64,000 nucleotides of DNA, taken from the NCBI GenBank assembly GCA_932294295.1, contig OW028574.1, forward strand, positions 53,628,797 to 53,692,796. Reading direction: 5' to 3'. Position numbers and translations under genes: made by a program. The stretch is from Alitta virens (lineage: Eukaryota > Annelida > Polychaeta > Phyllodocida > Nereididae). This document shows, piece after piece, positions 21,425 to 32,700 of this stretch (position 1 is the first letter of the stretch; each line of letters opens with the position of its first letter). A model generated the notes under the pieces. It was not told the DNA's origin, made no database searches, and saw only the letters and a program-made list of their open reading frames with translations.

Positions 21425-22085
21425 AATGATTTAAAAAAGCTACCTACGTATGACCAGGATGGCAAACCTGGACTATACGTGCTTACTCGTGGGTCTGTTA
21501 ATCACGTATAAATGCTTTCCACGAGCGTATCTGAGGCAGTCGTAGATCGCATGGCGAACTTCCGTTGAGCACACGACGAAACGTCTGTCGACCGCATGCC
21601 CTCTTACAATCAAAAATATTTTATAAGAATGCATCTACTTACAACGCGTAAGAAGACCTTTGTTTCAAGCTAATACCTTACAACATCTCTTTGCAAGATA
21701 TCCAACTCAGAAAATTATTGAATTTTTACATGCTTCTGGTTTTTACTACCAAATATAGATAATTAATCTTGACATAGAGAGCCTCTACATAGCCCAATCA
21801 GGTGCTGATGAGGCGTTAAACAATAACGCACACACACACACTCAACCGCTTGTCGAAAGCCAGTTAAACGCTTGCCAAACATCTGTTAAACTCTTGCTGA
21901 ACGTCCATCGCCAAGCATATGTACGCACTCGTAGATTGCTAGTAGATCGCTCATAGATTGCCAGTAGAACGTAAGAAGAACGCCGGTGAATCCTGAGTGA
22001 GTTACGTAACTAAATTCAACAATTTACTCGTGGAACTTCCACCGAAGTTTTAAACGTATTTTTAATTTTTTGCCCTCCAAATATG
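21425..22085. other. GC-richer degenerate repeat region split by a LINE tail
   Basis: Flanks of the 21597-21841 LINE fragment contain many loosely repeated 'cgtagatcgc / tagattgc / aacgcttgcc' words. This style resembles the minisatellite interior of the TIR element at 31043 and 52619. No TIRs could be matched by eye. It is possibly a diverged member of that family. Confidence 0.3.
21597..21841 (+). mobile_element. 5'-truncated LINE 3' fragment
   Basis: Matches the LINE from the terminal CCHC region ('tgccctcttacaatcaaaaat') through gatgaggcgttaaac to a short (CA)n tail. Near-TSD words 'tcgaccgc' and 'tcaaccgc' lie on either side. Confidence 0.8.
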
Positions 22086-22088
22086 TTC

Positions 22089-22276
22089 GGGGTGGGGGCC
22101 TAGCTCAGTGGTAGCGCACTGGGCTTCCAACCACTGGGTCCCGGGTTCGATTCATGGTCGAGCCTAAGTTGGATGGCTGTTTCCTCCTCTGCTCATTGCC
22201 ATGGTCTCTGCCTGTCCTAATTAGCCCAACTGGTGCAGAAATACAGGACGTAAAGCCCTAATCACCCACCCACCCA
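22089..22276 (+). mobile_element. Full-length SINE (diverged)
   Basis: Head with 'agctcagtggtagcgcactgg', B-box 'ggttcgattcatgg', a small deletion in the body ('tttcctcctctgctc'), and an (ACCC)n tail. Confidence 0.9.
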
Positions 22277-22463
22277 ACGGTTTACTAGTTTAAAATTTAG
22301 GGAGGTGCAGATCACCACATCACATCCTCCCAATGAGAAGGCATGTCCTTATGCCTTGGGGTGAGTGATGGAGACCTTTAAGGCACCCTATATTTACAGT
22401 TAATACTACATTAACTTTTACAAAATACAATTCATAAATTCTTATGTATAATAACCGCTAGGA

Positions 22464-22602
22464 CCGGGTTCGATTCCCGGTTGAGCCTAAGTTGGATGGC
22501 TGTTTCATCCTTCGTCTCATTGCCATGGTCTCTGCCTGTCCTAATTAGCCCAACTGGTGCAGAAATACAGGACGTAAAGCCCTAATCACCCACCCACCCA
22601 CT
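22464..22602 (+). mobile_element. 5'-truncated SINE
   Basis: Starts at the B-box ('gaccgggttcgattcccgg') and ends in (ACCC)n at about 22602. The A-box is missing. Confidence 0.85.
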
Positions 22603-22689
22603 CCACACACCAATTGTAATACTGCTTTTGTTTGCATTACTGTAAAATTTTGTTGGTTTTAGAGTTGTTTTACTTCAAGTTTAATTATT

Positions 22690-23340
22690 TACACTAGGAC
22701 GTCAGCCCTAACAAGCACAATATTATTGGATTATTAAATAGTCTCTCAATCAGGTTGTCTTTCACACGATCATTAATGCCAAATTCCGTATTCACCATTT
22801 CATCTTCCATAATTTCAGATTCGGGAAGTCCATGATCAATGGCTAAGTTGTGCACACTGTAGGAACTTTGAGGTGTAACAGTCCTCCGAATTTGCAAATA
22901 ACATATTTCAACCTAGGTAATGAAGGAATAATATATGCCTGATCAGTTATATTGATGCCAAGCAGTATTACAGTTACAGATTTCTTTGTTTTCTAACCGT
23001 TTTTATTGTACCTGAATTTGCTTTTCAGGAGTCCAATACATCTTTCAATTGTGGAACGTGCTCACTTCAATGTGGCATTGTAAAGGCGGTTCTGCTTCTT
23101 GACATGGATTTGGCACGGGCACCATTAGTCATAGCTTGGACGGGTAGCCTCTGTCAGCCAAGAGCCACATATTATCAAATGCCCTGTGTTCTTTCTGTTT
23201 ACATATGCCCACTCTCCTGTAGGGGGAGCAGTGATGGGCACATGAGTCCCATCTATGATGCCCACTGTCCCTGGGATTCCATACTTTTTGTGAAAGGCCT
23301 GTGATATAGCTGTCCTGTAACAGTAATAGTCATAGGTAAG
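22690..23340 (-). pseudogene. PIF/Harbinger (HARBI1-like) transposase remnant
   Basis: On the minus strand: AISQAFHKKYGIPGTVGIID, then GTHVPITAPPTGEWAYVNRK (first catalytic Asp in IIDGTHVPI, then the AYVNRK block). In another frame comes WLLADRGYPSKL (second Asp). Then NRLYNATLK, a stop, ARSTIERCIGLLKSKFRYN (third acidic residue, the Glu). The C-terminal frame is at 22897-22694. Frameshifts and stops show it is dead. In live Harbinger elements this DDE nuclease acts with a separate Myb-like partner, which I did not find. No flanking TIR/TTA-type TSD was identified. Confidence 0.85.
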
Positions 23341-23558
23341 TAAGCTCTTTGAATATAAATGAAAATATTAGCAACAGAAATATTATCATCAGATTGCAAA
23401 GATGTCCCAACTAAAGCTTCATAATAATTAGCTTAGAATTAAAAATAGAAATAAAATTCACCTGTCTTGTGGACACTTGATTGTTTCAGGGACCATATCA
23501 CACAAAAAAGAAGCAACTTTCACGATTATCGTGCCCTGCATATACTGCTCTTTGAGAC

Positions 23559-23666
23559 ACCAACCGCTGGGTCCTGGGTTCGATTCCCAGTCGAGTCTAA
23601 GTTGGATGGCTGTTTCATCCTTCATCTCATTGCCATGGTATCTGCCTGTCCTTATTAGCTCTAATC
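23559..23666 (+). mobile_element. 5'-truncated SINE (first of three in a row)
   Basis: From 'accaaccgctgggtcctggg' through the body, with an internal deletion before 'ctaatcacacac'. Confidence 0.8.
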
Positions 23667-23679
23667 ACACACACACACA

Positions 23680-23770
23680 TCCTTTATCTCATTGCCATGG
23701 TCCCTGCCAGTCCTAATTAGCCAAACTGGTGCAGAAATACAGGACGTAAAGCCCTAATTACCCACCCTAC
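23680..23770 (+). mobile_element. 5'-truncated SINE (second of three)
   Basis: Body from 'tcctttatctcattgcc' to 'taattacccaccctaccc'. Confidence 0.8.
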
Positions 23771-23784
23771 CCATCCCCTATAAT

Positions 23785-23894
23785 GTTGGATGGCTGTTTC
23801 ATCCTTCGTCTCATTGCCATGGTCTCTGCCTGTCCTAATTAGCCCAAATGGTGCAGAAATACAGGACGTAAAGTCCTAATCACCCACCCACCCA
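23785..23894 (+). mobile_element. 5'-truncated SINE (third of three) with TSD
   Basis: Body from 'gttggatggctgtttc' to an (ACCC)n tail. The 14-bp TSD 'ccatcccctataat' is at 23771-23784 and 23895-23908. Confidence 0.88.
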
Positions 23895-24618
23895 CCATCC
23901 CCTATAATACTTAAGATTTATAAAAATGTAAAATAATAATATCTTTCATCTCATAAAAGTTACTATTACAGTAGTGGATGTGTATGCTGGTTACATGTGG
24001 CACCATCTATAACCACTGGACGCTAGCTTAGAAAGTGTGAATGAACATTCATCTCTTATATAAATATATCTATATATATGTGTATCGATTTAGTTTACCC
24101 GACCACATATTGAATTACTTACAAGTATGCTATAGCATCATTAAAGATGTCTTAAATGTTTTAAACTAACTGTAAACAGTTCTGACTGAATATGTCATAA
24201 TCTGAATCTTTAATGTAGACTTACCATATCAAGTGCATATACACTAAAAAGGAGTAATAACCATTACATATAAGTTAAATCATATAATATCAAGTTCTCT
24301 ATTATAAGAGAGGTTTAAGACTTATCCATTGAAAATTGCATTTTTATACCTGCAGTAATAGAACATTGATATGTACAGACACTTCGGCTGACTGTGAGGA
24401 AGATAAGCCCCTTACAACATTTAGTTAAACCTCCAGCTCTCCTTGAAAAAATGAAATCAAACAGATTGTATTTGATTTAAAAACATCCATTGCCCAGATT
24501 ATCTTAAAATCCAAGTAATATTTTAGCTCTCAAGCAGTGATGCAGACTGGTCATGGCAAGACATATTCGAGACAAAAATACATACACACGTGATACCTTA
24601 TGGAAAGATTAATACATC

Positions 24619-24771
24619 CAACCGCTGGGTCCCGGGTTCTATTCCCGGTCGAGCGTAAGTTGGACGGCTGTTTCATCCTTCGTCTCATTGCCATGGTCTC
24701 TGCCTGTCCTAATTAGCCCAAATGGTGCAGAAATACAGGACTTTAAGCCCTAATCATACACACACACACAA
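24619..24771 (+). mobile_element. 5'-truncated SINE in duplication copy B
   Basis: Starts in the anticodon-arm region and has an (AC)n tail. The 13-bp TSD 'agattaatacatc' is at 24606-24618 and 24772-24784. Its insertion point is within about 10 bp of the SINE in copy A. Confidence 0.88.
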
Positions 24772-25199
24772 GATTAATACATCTTAGCCATTAGTTGGCA
24801 TGAGCTAAGAATATGAACATAAGACACAAAGAGTATTTATTTTCCCTCTAATCATATATGGGTATAAGCAATCACAACTATATATTTTAACTTGTATAAC
24901 TGAAAAAATGTTTCAATGACCATGTTTTTGACTTGTTAAAATGAAATAATCTGCCACATGCATGTAGTCCTTGTAATGCTTCTTGCACCACCGCTCTGGA
25001 ACGGTTGTTGCTAGTTGTGGCATGGAGTCACAAGAGACACCATATGGTTGTGGTCAGGGACGCTAGTAGCCCGCCAACCGGCCCTGTGTTCAGGCTAGGA
25101 CGCTGACCTGGCAGGTGCGGATCCAGAGAGGGGCTACGCCGATTTTACATTGCCTAAATAGCTAAGTTGAGCTTGGAGAAATTAGACCTAAGGTCAGAG

Positions 25200-25330
25200 C
25201 ACAGGCATTCGCCAATGTGATAGAGCGGTGTCAGCTCTTACCGGTAAACATTACTGTTTAATATAGTATATTAGTAAAGTGTTTACCGCTAATGGCTGAC
25301 ACCGCACTATCACGTTGGCGAATGCCTGTG
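25200..25330. mobile_element. 131-bp foldback MITE
   Basis: A near-complete palindrome. The left arm 'cacaggcattcgccaatgtg' continues through 'atagagcggtgtcagc' and 'ggtaaaca', and its reverse complement forms the right arm with few mismatches (arms of about 55 bp). Flanking 'gtcagag' is repeated at 25193-25199 and 25331-25337 (7-bp TSD). It has no coding capacity and would be mobilised in trans by a DNA transposase. Superfamily unknown; the TSD length is near the 8 bp of hAT. Confidence 0.85.
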
Positions 25331-26189
25331 GTCAGAGGCATGCACAGGTGTTTCTATGCTGGCATCCCCCCTCTCCCCAACTGAATTTTTAAGGATCAGC
25401 CATTGCCTGGGGTAGACAATGAGTAGACCTTGACGCCATCATTGGGACTCGCAGCAGTCAGAGGCATAGCAAGGTATTAATGGCGTTGATTGTTTGTTAT
25501 ATAATGCTATTGTAGACTCCTGATACATGTGCATAGATATGTCAGTTCCTGCCATTGATGGGTAAATATATATCATTTTCAATAGTGAATTTTCTATGAA
25601 TTGCATGCAACATATGCAGTAAATAAACAAAATATATAAGATAAAAAAATATCGATTTTATTGATTGATTTATAATTCAACATGGTTACAAATATCTCTG
25701 AGGTTGTTAATATTGCTTTGTTAAGACGAGGAGGGGGTTCCAAATGATTTGGTCAGTCACATTCCTTTTTTCGGTACAAATTGCTGTGGGTCAATATTCA
25801 TTATCTGGCTTGGGCATTGTGGGCGCCGGGCGTCGTGGGCACCGATTACAAAAAGCCTCTGGAACAGAAGAATGTTGATCACCATGTTATTGCGAATTTC
25901 TTCATACACTTTGGCACATATGTATAAATTTGAGCTTGTATAGTATACCATAAATGTTTGAAATAGATAGATCATTGTTATTCTTTGCACATATTCTGTG
26001 TCAGGTAAAATTGCCTAATTATACAAAGTATTGTAAAATGCACTTCAATCGGCAGCTCCATCAGCATGATCAGGTTTGCTATTATGTTTTCTTCGTTTTT
26101 CATGTGTGCCTTTCTGCTATCAGTCACAACTTTTCTGTAACCAAGGTTTGTTGTGCTGAGTGACTGGAATTAAAGGAGTATAATTAGTG

Positions 26190-26302
26190 TTAATAACTCG
26201 GAAAGCCAATATACGGTTGGAATCATTCGCTTTTATTGGCACACACTAAGAAAGAAGACACACAGATGGTAAAACAAGAGGCTCTAGTAGATACCCCTTA
26301 CA
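26190..26302. repeat. Dispersed direct repeat, copy 1
   Basis: 'aaagccaatata', 'ggttggaatcatt', 'ttttattggcacacac' and 'aaaacaagaggctctagtag' recur in the same order at 26803-26910. About 500 bp of unique sequence lies between the copies. Confidence 0.75.
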
Positions 26303-26802
26303 TATAGTGCAAGGACACTTTACAAGATACACATGCGAAATGAAACGAGCAGATATTGCACTACATGTGTCAGCTCTGCCCGTGATATGAGGAACTAAGC
26401 ACCCATGAGACAATGATGGGGTTCCAATAAATAATATCAATAAAGCGATGATAAATGATAGGCGTTTATACAAAAATGGCTCGTAGAATGCCTGAGAACT
26501 GGTAGCAATTGACACATCAATATTTATAAACTTGAATTTGTGATTTAAAAATCATTATTAAGTAAATTTTCAATAGCAATTTATTCATAGGCAGGGTCCT
26601 GGGCAGGGTGGATAAAAAGGAGACGAGTGAAGCAGAGGACCTGCGTATTGAGTTATATAGGCATACTGATCCGCTTGGCCTTCCCACCTCTGATAGAACA
26701 AGAGAGGGCTGGTGCCAGGATAAGGAAGCAGATGCCCAGTGTTGAGGAGAGAGATTTCAATATGGCGACCGTCATCAACCAAATTTACGTAAGTAAATTA
26801 TA

Positions 26803-26910
26803 TTTATTAACTCGAAAAGCCAATATATGGTTGGAATCATTTGCCTTTATTGGCACACACAAAGAAAGAGCACACACAGTAAAACAAGAGGCTCTAGTAG
26901 ATACCCCCAG
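26803..26910. repeat. Dispersed direct repeat, copy 2
   Basis: The partner of 26190-26302, with roughly 90% identity by eye. Confidence 0.75.
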
Positions 26911-27180
26911 GCCATGAGGAAAACCTATGTACCGAGAGCCATCCTAAGAACCTTAGGAAAAAAAAAAGTAAAATTGATATAAAATCTGTCTTGATATATT
27001 CGTAAACAGAGACAGAAGTGAAGAGTGAATTGACATGCCTGAAGCATGGGAGTCAATATAAATAGAAGAAGTAACGATGTAAAGTGTGCTGTTATGAGAG
27101 AGGTCGTGAACCACAGGCAAGCCTTGCCGCCACCTGTGCAAACTGGGAGTGAGAAGAACGTATGTACACTCTAAAGGCAG

Positions 27181-27366
27181 GAGCGGGGGCCTAGCTCAGA
27201 GGTAGCGCTCTGGGCTTCCAACCGCTGGGTCCCGGGTTCGATTCCCGGTTGAGCCTAAGTTGGATGGCTGTTTCATCCTTTGTCTCGTTGCCATGGTCTC
27301 TGCCTGTCCTAATTAGCCCAACTGGTGCAGAAACACAGGACGTAAAGCCCTAATCACCCACCCACC
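27181..27366 (+). mobile_element. Full-length SINE
   Basis: Intact A- and B-boxes, body and (ACCC)n tail. Confidence 0.9.
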
Positions 27367-27467
27367 CACCCTTCGTCTCATTGCCATGGTCTCTGCCTGT
27401 CCTAATTAGCCCAACTGGTGCAGAAATACAGGATGTAAAGCCCTAATCACACACACACACACACATG
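27367..27467 (+). mobile_element. 5'-truncated SINE directly behind another SINE
   Basis: From 'cttcgtctcattgccatgg' to an (AC)n tail. Tail-to-body junction without spacer, as at 9067. Confidence 0.8.
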
Positions 27468-28176
27468 AAACTAGGCAACATATGAAGCTAGATGTTTCTA
27501 TATTTAGTACTAATTTTTGTCAAAGAATTATAAGATATAAAGGTGCTGTCATCTATAATTATTTTTTGGATATTGTTCCACAACACCTATCAATTAATAC
27601 CATGAAACACCATGTTAAAAAATACCTCATGTACTATAGTTTAGAAACAATTTAAAATTATGAATATTATTCACTATTGGATTTAATATTTACTTAGCTG
27701 TTAATTTATTTCAATTAGCTAAACCATACACGAAATATTGTGTAATATGATTGTATATATTTTACAAAATATGCACATATGTGCATCTGGAATTTTTTGA
27801 TGTGTTAAATATAATGTGAACTATATAATACTATGTATATTATTAATCCAATAAATAAACTCAATGAACTCCACTCATTGATCTAATTTTTTCATAGAAT
27901 TCAAGTATGTGTTCACTATATATATCTGACATTGTTAAAGTCTATATCAGTCATAGTTATATCGTGTAAATGCCAGATATCAATAAAAGTTGGAGTAACC
28001 TGGTTTGCTTGATCCCCATACATTCCTCCAATGCATTCGAGATGTGGCGGGCAATTGCCAGCTCATTAATCAGAATGGCTGAAAAAATAAAATAAATAAA
28101 TACTTGTTTAAAATGTATTTGATTTGAAGAATACGATGAAGCCCAGCTGATCGTAATCATTAACGTCATAAATTAC

Positions 28177-28364
28177 CTGTTTCATCGATCCTGGTGTCCC
28201 AGGTGTTCCCAGGTGACCTTGGCAACTGAGTGGACCAACCTTTCCTGTAGAGCCTTGGAACTAGAACATGGAAAAAAGTTGCATGACTTTGAAGTCGAAT
28301 AGTATGTGCAAAATACCTTTCTGATGTCATTGGGAAATCAATATGGACTTCATCCTCCATGAAT
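28177..28364 (-). CDS. Possible collagen-like exon(s), minus strand
   Basis: A phase-0 segment 28260-28177 lies between a TTCTAG acceptor and a GTAATT donor. It reads FQGSTGKVGPLSCQGHLG then TPGTPGSMKQ: glycine at nearly every third position (GST GKV GPL SCQ GHL GTP GTP GSM), as in collagenous Gly-X-Y. Upstream, 28364-28316 can be read as EFMEDEVHIDFPMTSE with a donor, leaving a ~56-bp intron. Downstream minus-strand frames near 28100-27900 (GNCPPHLECIGGMYGDQANQ) may belong to the same gene, as may 29302-29233 (AWCPLKRPFDYESV). Only eight triplets are present and one lacks Gly, so this could be chance. Confidence 0.3.
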
Positions 28365-28483
28365 TCCTACAAGGCTAACTGCAAAGTCATATGACTACTT
28401 CAGCTTTGCCAGCAACAATATAGGGTTAAATTGTGATATGCACTTTATATACAGTAAACTTTGGGTTAACTTCACCATAAAAC

Positions 28484-28628
28484 TCTTCACATGTCTGCAG
28501 TAGGACAAATTGTGTTTTTCACTTAGTGTTTCAGTTGCCTGAACAACTCTTTTATCTGCAGATGCATGTGTGTTTAAGTAAACTAAATAGCAATAGTTAC
28601 ATAATAATTGATTACTTATCGTGTGAGG
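28484..28628. repeat. 145-bp direct repeat, left of SINE
   Basis: 'cttcacatgtctgcagtagg ... acttatcgtgtg', repeated with few differences at 28814-28957. The pair immediately flanks a SINE. Confidence 0.85.
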
Positions 28629-28813
28629 GCGGGGGCCTAGCTCAGAGGTAGCGCTCTGGGCTTCCAACCGCTGGGTCTCGGGTTCGATTCCCGGTCGAGC
28701 CTAAGTTGGATGGCTGTTTCATCCTTCGTCTCATTGCCATGGTCCCTGCCTGTCCTAATTAGCCCAACTGGTGCAGAAATACAGGACGTAAAGCCCTAAT
28801 CACCCACCCACCC
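28629..28813 (+). mobile_element. Full-length SINE at the junction of a 145-bp duplication
   Basis: Standard head, body and (ACCC)n tail, exactly between the two 145-bp repeats. No ordinary short TSD is visible apart from these long repeats. Confidence 0.9.
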
Positions 28814-28957
28814 TTCACATGTCTGCAGTAGGACAAATCGTGTTTTTCGCTTAGTGTTTCAGTTGCCTGAACAACTCTTTTATCTGCAGATGCACGTGTG
28901 TTTAAGTTAACTAAATAGCAACAGTAACATAATAATTGATTTCTTATCGTGTGCATG
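28814..28957. repeat. 145-bp direct repeat, right of SINE
   Basis: The right-hand partner of 28484-28628. Confidence 0.85.
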
Positions 28958-29344
28958 ATCTACATACACCTCAATATGCAAAATAAAACTTACGTGTAAC
29001 TCTGGCAGATACATGATTGAAAACAATCTATACTATATATTATTTAGATTTACAGTGTAAACCTAATTGAAGAATAGATGATTTCTTACTTTTAGCTTGG
29101 GTCTTCCTCTATGTATTAGAGCTATGCTATGTTACAAACTGTGGTGCTTTATCATGTTTATGAAAATTGTATTCATTTTGAATGTGTTGTGGCCATAAAT
29201 CCAGTTTTTTTATTTCTGGGTGTATTGTTACCTTGTTCAGCCTGTTTCCATGAAGAGTCACAGACTCATAGTCAAATGGCCTTTTCAAGGGACACCAGGC
29301 ACCTGCAGGCAAAGAAGGTTGGAGTAATCAGTAACAATTAATGA

Positions 29345-31042
29345 CAGTGAAGTTTATACATGTATATGAAGAGCCAGGTAGCCTATTGGTTCAGAAACCC
29401 GCCAGATAATATTCACTGGCCAGCTACTCTGGAGGTTTTGGGTTACATGATCATTGATCTCCCATCTTACTTTGTTTACATTATTGACTTCAACCAATAA
29501 AGTTTTATCTTTTGTAAGTAATATAGATCAAATTTAAATTAACTGTCAGAACAATGAATTACCAAACACCTCTGACACATAGACATTTTTTTATACATTT
29601 TATTATTCTCCAACACTCAATTACATTAATTTACAAGTATATGTGACAAAAAGCATTAATAAAAATAACATATAATGTGTTGGAAGGGGATACATCCGAG
29701 TATTTACAAAATACCATTACCCAAGGGTGGATGTATCCTCTATTATATTTAACATTTAAAATTTATTATTAATAAAGTAACAAAAATAGAGAGAAAAAAT
29801 AAATAAAAATAAAAAAACAGTACAACACGAGTATGTGTCATAACACATTGCAAAATAATACAGTATTTCAACTTATTGAAAAAATTACAATTTAATTACA
29901 ACTTTATTTTAATTACATTTGTACTTTACAAAACATTTAGTAAATAATTTAATATTGTTCTTACTTTTAATATTGATGGGCAAGTGTAACCATAAATGTG
30001 GTTTGAGACTGTTAAGATATTGGTTGAGACTGTAAAAAAATATAACTGTAAAGTATAACAAATGATCAAACAAGTCCCAGTCAAATGTGGAACTTGATAC
30101 AATAAGCATCAGATGAAAATGGACTTTCTGGATGCTGTCATTTAGTCAGTGAAAACTTTCAAATCTTGAACTCAAATGCCTAGGTAAATTGTTACCAATT
30201 TCAAATACCTATGGAGATAAAATTAGTATCAATTGCTTGACAGTCTAATGCACAAGAATTACACTGCAATACCACATTAAACAGTCTCTTCATGCTTTGA
30301 CTGCCTCTCAAGTTTCATCTTTTTGGTTCTCACATACTTTGATAATGTTAGATATTCAAATTAAATTTTGGTTAATTATTCTGTCACTTGGACCATTAGG
30401 AATCTGTCCCAATGTACCCCGCCCTGAATCCCAATGGTCCCCATGCAGTGGTTTTTAAAAGAACCACTTGTCAACTCTTCCATTCAGGTTATATGAGATT
30501 ACTACCATGCCTATTTGAATCTCTACCAAAGCCACTGAGGTAGCGCCGTTTCACATCATTACTCCATTATAACCACAGTACAAAAGCGCACATTACAAAC
30601 CAAATTTGGTTCAAATCCAATCAGTAGAAACTGAAACCGCGATTTTTAGTACAAAATCAGGCTAAGTGAAAGACATGATTTTTTGACGTCGTACGAAGCA
30701 GCTAAAAGTCAATGCGTCCAAATTGAAAAAAAAGAGAAAAAAACTTGAAGGCTGTTGTTTAAGAGCAGCGGGCTTGTTTTCGTTTTAATTCAGATTTTTT
30801 GTTGTGATAATAAAATAAATCGATGGCATAGGTGCTGTTTGATACATTTAAGAGCTAAAAAATCTTATTTTCGAGTAATTAAATGATTGCGTGGTGGCGC
30901 ACCTGTCACGTCACTGCAGCGCCATCTGTGAATTATAATCTCCGAAACTTTCTTAAAAAAATATTATTTGGCCTGAATTATGTCATATAACTTTAATCAT
31001 CTTTAGATACGATTTAGATAGGCCCTTTAGTCTACTAGGCAG
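29345..31042. other. Unassigned AT-rich sequence
   Basis: No supported gene. An inverted 10-mer 'ggatacatcc' lies at about 29691 and again inverted at about 29730. Segment 30400-30450 contains 'cccaatgtacccc', a word also found in each array unit from 32095. Confidence 0.35.
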
Positions 31043-31414
31043 TATCTCACATAGCCGAGTGACAATGCCGAGTGCTTAATAAATTAGGCAGTCGGGAATA
31101 CACGGCTCTGCACGCCGACCACTCTCGAAAGGCTCGTAAATACACGGCAATACTCGTAGAACGATCGTAAAGTTTTAAACATGTTTGGTCGCCGTGTGAA
31201 GAAGGCGAGCAATCGGCAAGCGATCGGTGAGCGATCTGCGAGTGATCGGCGAGCGATCGGTGAGTGATCGGCAAGTGATCTGCGAGCGATCGGCAAGACC
31301 TTGCTCACCTGCTTTTTCTAGTCATCAAATGAGCAAGAGTGACGCCGATTGATTGCTTTCCAGCGATCGTCATTACTCTGCTTCGTCACTCGGCTATGTG
31401 AGATAGTGGCTTAA
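31043..31414. mobile_element. Non-autonomous TIR DNA element with 11-bp minisatellite (copy 1)
   Basis: Ends 'tatctcacatagccgagtgac' and its inverse 'gtcactcggctatgtgagat', extended on the right by 'agtggcttaa'. It contains eight tandem 11-bp units like 'agcgatcggtg' (31208-31295). A second copy in opposite orientation is at 52619-53234. There is no transposase. The TSD is unresolved; TTAA beside the right end is compatible with a piggyBac-type target but the left flank does not match. Confidence 0.8.
31208..31295. repeat. 11-bp minisatellite, 8 units
   Basis: Units 'agcaatcggca', 'agcgatcggtg', 'agcgatctgcg', 'agtgatcggcg' and so on, inside the TIR element. Confidence 0.85.
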
Positions 31415-31946
31415 CTGTCATTGTCATTGATTTTTCAGTAATTTCTAACTAAAAATAACCTCTACTTGTCCGCACGTGCTACTGTGACATTGGGTCATGA
31501 GATTGTAAACAATGGAATGCTAACGATTCAAAACTTTCAAATGATAAATATTGCATTTTCAAGGTATGTGGATATGTGTTGATGATATAATTGATTTGTT
31601 TAACACATGATGGACAAATTATGGTTCTGTGACTCCACAACTTGTAATTTATGATGAATGGCCTGTGACGTCATTGGTGCCTATTCGTTTTTCTCTAATA
31701 TAATATGAGGACGGCATAACCATTGCAACCTTTTCAGTGTGATTTCCTTGTAATCTTTCTCCCATTTGAGGATAACTAAGTCAGGTCTGTGGCCAGTGAT
31801 CACACACGAATGTATAGAAATATATTGCCTACAATTATAACCTGAATGAAGGTGTCTGAAAATTGGCATTATTCTTGAAATAGTGATTGTTTACCAAAGT
31901 GACTTTTTGAAAATGCCTTGTGGGCTGAAAAAACCTATGGTTTGGA

Positions 31947-31978
31947 ATCAGTCCCTACATCTACATGTAGGGACTGAT
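31947..31978. repeat. Perfect-arm hairpin (14-bp arms, 4-bp loop)
   Basis: The arm 'atcagtccctacat' is followed by 'ctac' and the exact inverse arm. It has no Rho-independent-like T tract, and eukaryotic context makes a terminator unlikely. Confidence 0.7.
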
Positions 31979-32466
31979 GGATCGGTCTACCACTGAGGTA
32001 GCATTGATGTGGCTTAACGGCTGTGCACTGTCCTAAGAAACTTTAATGAAACTTTTACTGTAGACTAAAAAAAAATATCAACTGAAATGTTCCCCATCTC
32101 AACTTGACGCCGGCCTCGGAGTTCTTAATTTGTTTGTTATCCTAATATGGCCAGTGTTCCAATGTACCCCATATCCGAAAGGGCCCCTATTGTGTGTATA
32201 ATTTTCTAAATAGACGGGACAGTTTATGTATTTCACATTGTACAGAAGAAGCGTGTTACAGCTATGGCCACATGATTTTTTCTTTCACATGGCATCTGTT
32301 AAACATGCAAGTGGGGAGTGGTCATCAGACTTTGTATATACCATGGAGCCAAGAAGCTCTATGCTCGCACTGTACATATTGAGTGGTAACTAAGAAAACT
32401 GAATTAAATGTAAATGTTGTACATTGGTAATGTAATACAGACTTATACCCTTAAGCATCACTCACA

Positions 32467-32700
32467 ATGAATTCAGATTATTCAGTACTTAAAAGACTCG
32501 GAACTGATGTGGTTTATGAGAATTTTAGACATCGATCAGTTAATATTTGGTATTTTTTGAAAGATGATTGTTATACACATGCAATGGACCGCAGGCATAA
32601 AGATACCATCTCACTCTTCCTCCCATGTCAGCATGGCATGTTCACTGCTAACAGGCATATATGGAATTTTACAAAGTGCAGAATTGGTGGGCACAATTAA
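32467..32700 (+). other. 77-codon open frame carried by every array unit
   Basis: It begins MNSDYSVLKRLGTDVVYENF and ends NRHIWHFTKCRIGGHN, and is repeated at 33707, 34947, 36188, 37428, 38669, 39910, 41150, 42390, 43630 and 44870. No known domain. Variants between units are mostly amino-acid changing (R/P, N/S, H/R, N/H against one silent AGA/AGG change). This gives no sign of purifying selection, so I treat it as probably non-coding despite 11 intact copies. Confidence 0.3.

Larger units (their letters stand above)
24318..26178. repeat. Segmental duplication, copy B
   Basis: The counterpart of 19185-20190. Similarity resumes at about 25905 after an extra segment at about 24987-25905 that carries the MITE and is absent from copy A. 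Confidence 0.8.

Noticed and set aside
31047..31308. Serine/Arg-rich minus-strand frames (RSLADHSPIA repeats)
   Set aside because: By-product of the 11-bp minisatellite inside the TIR element.
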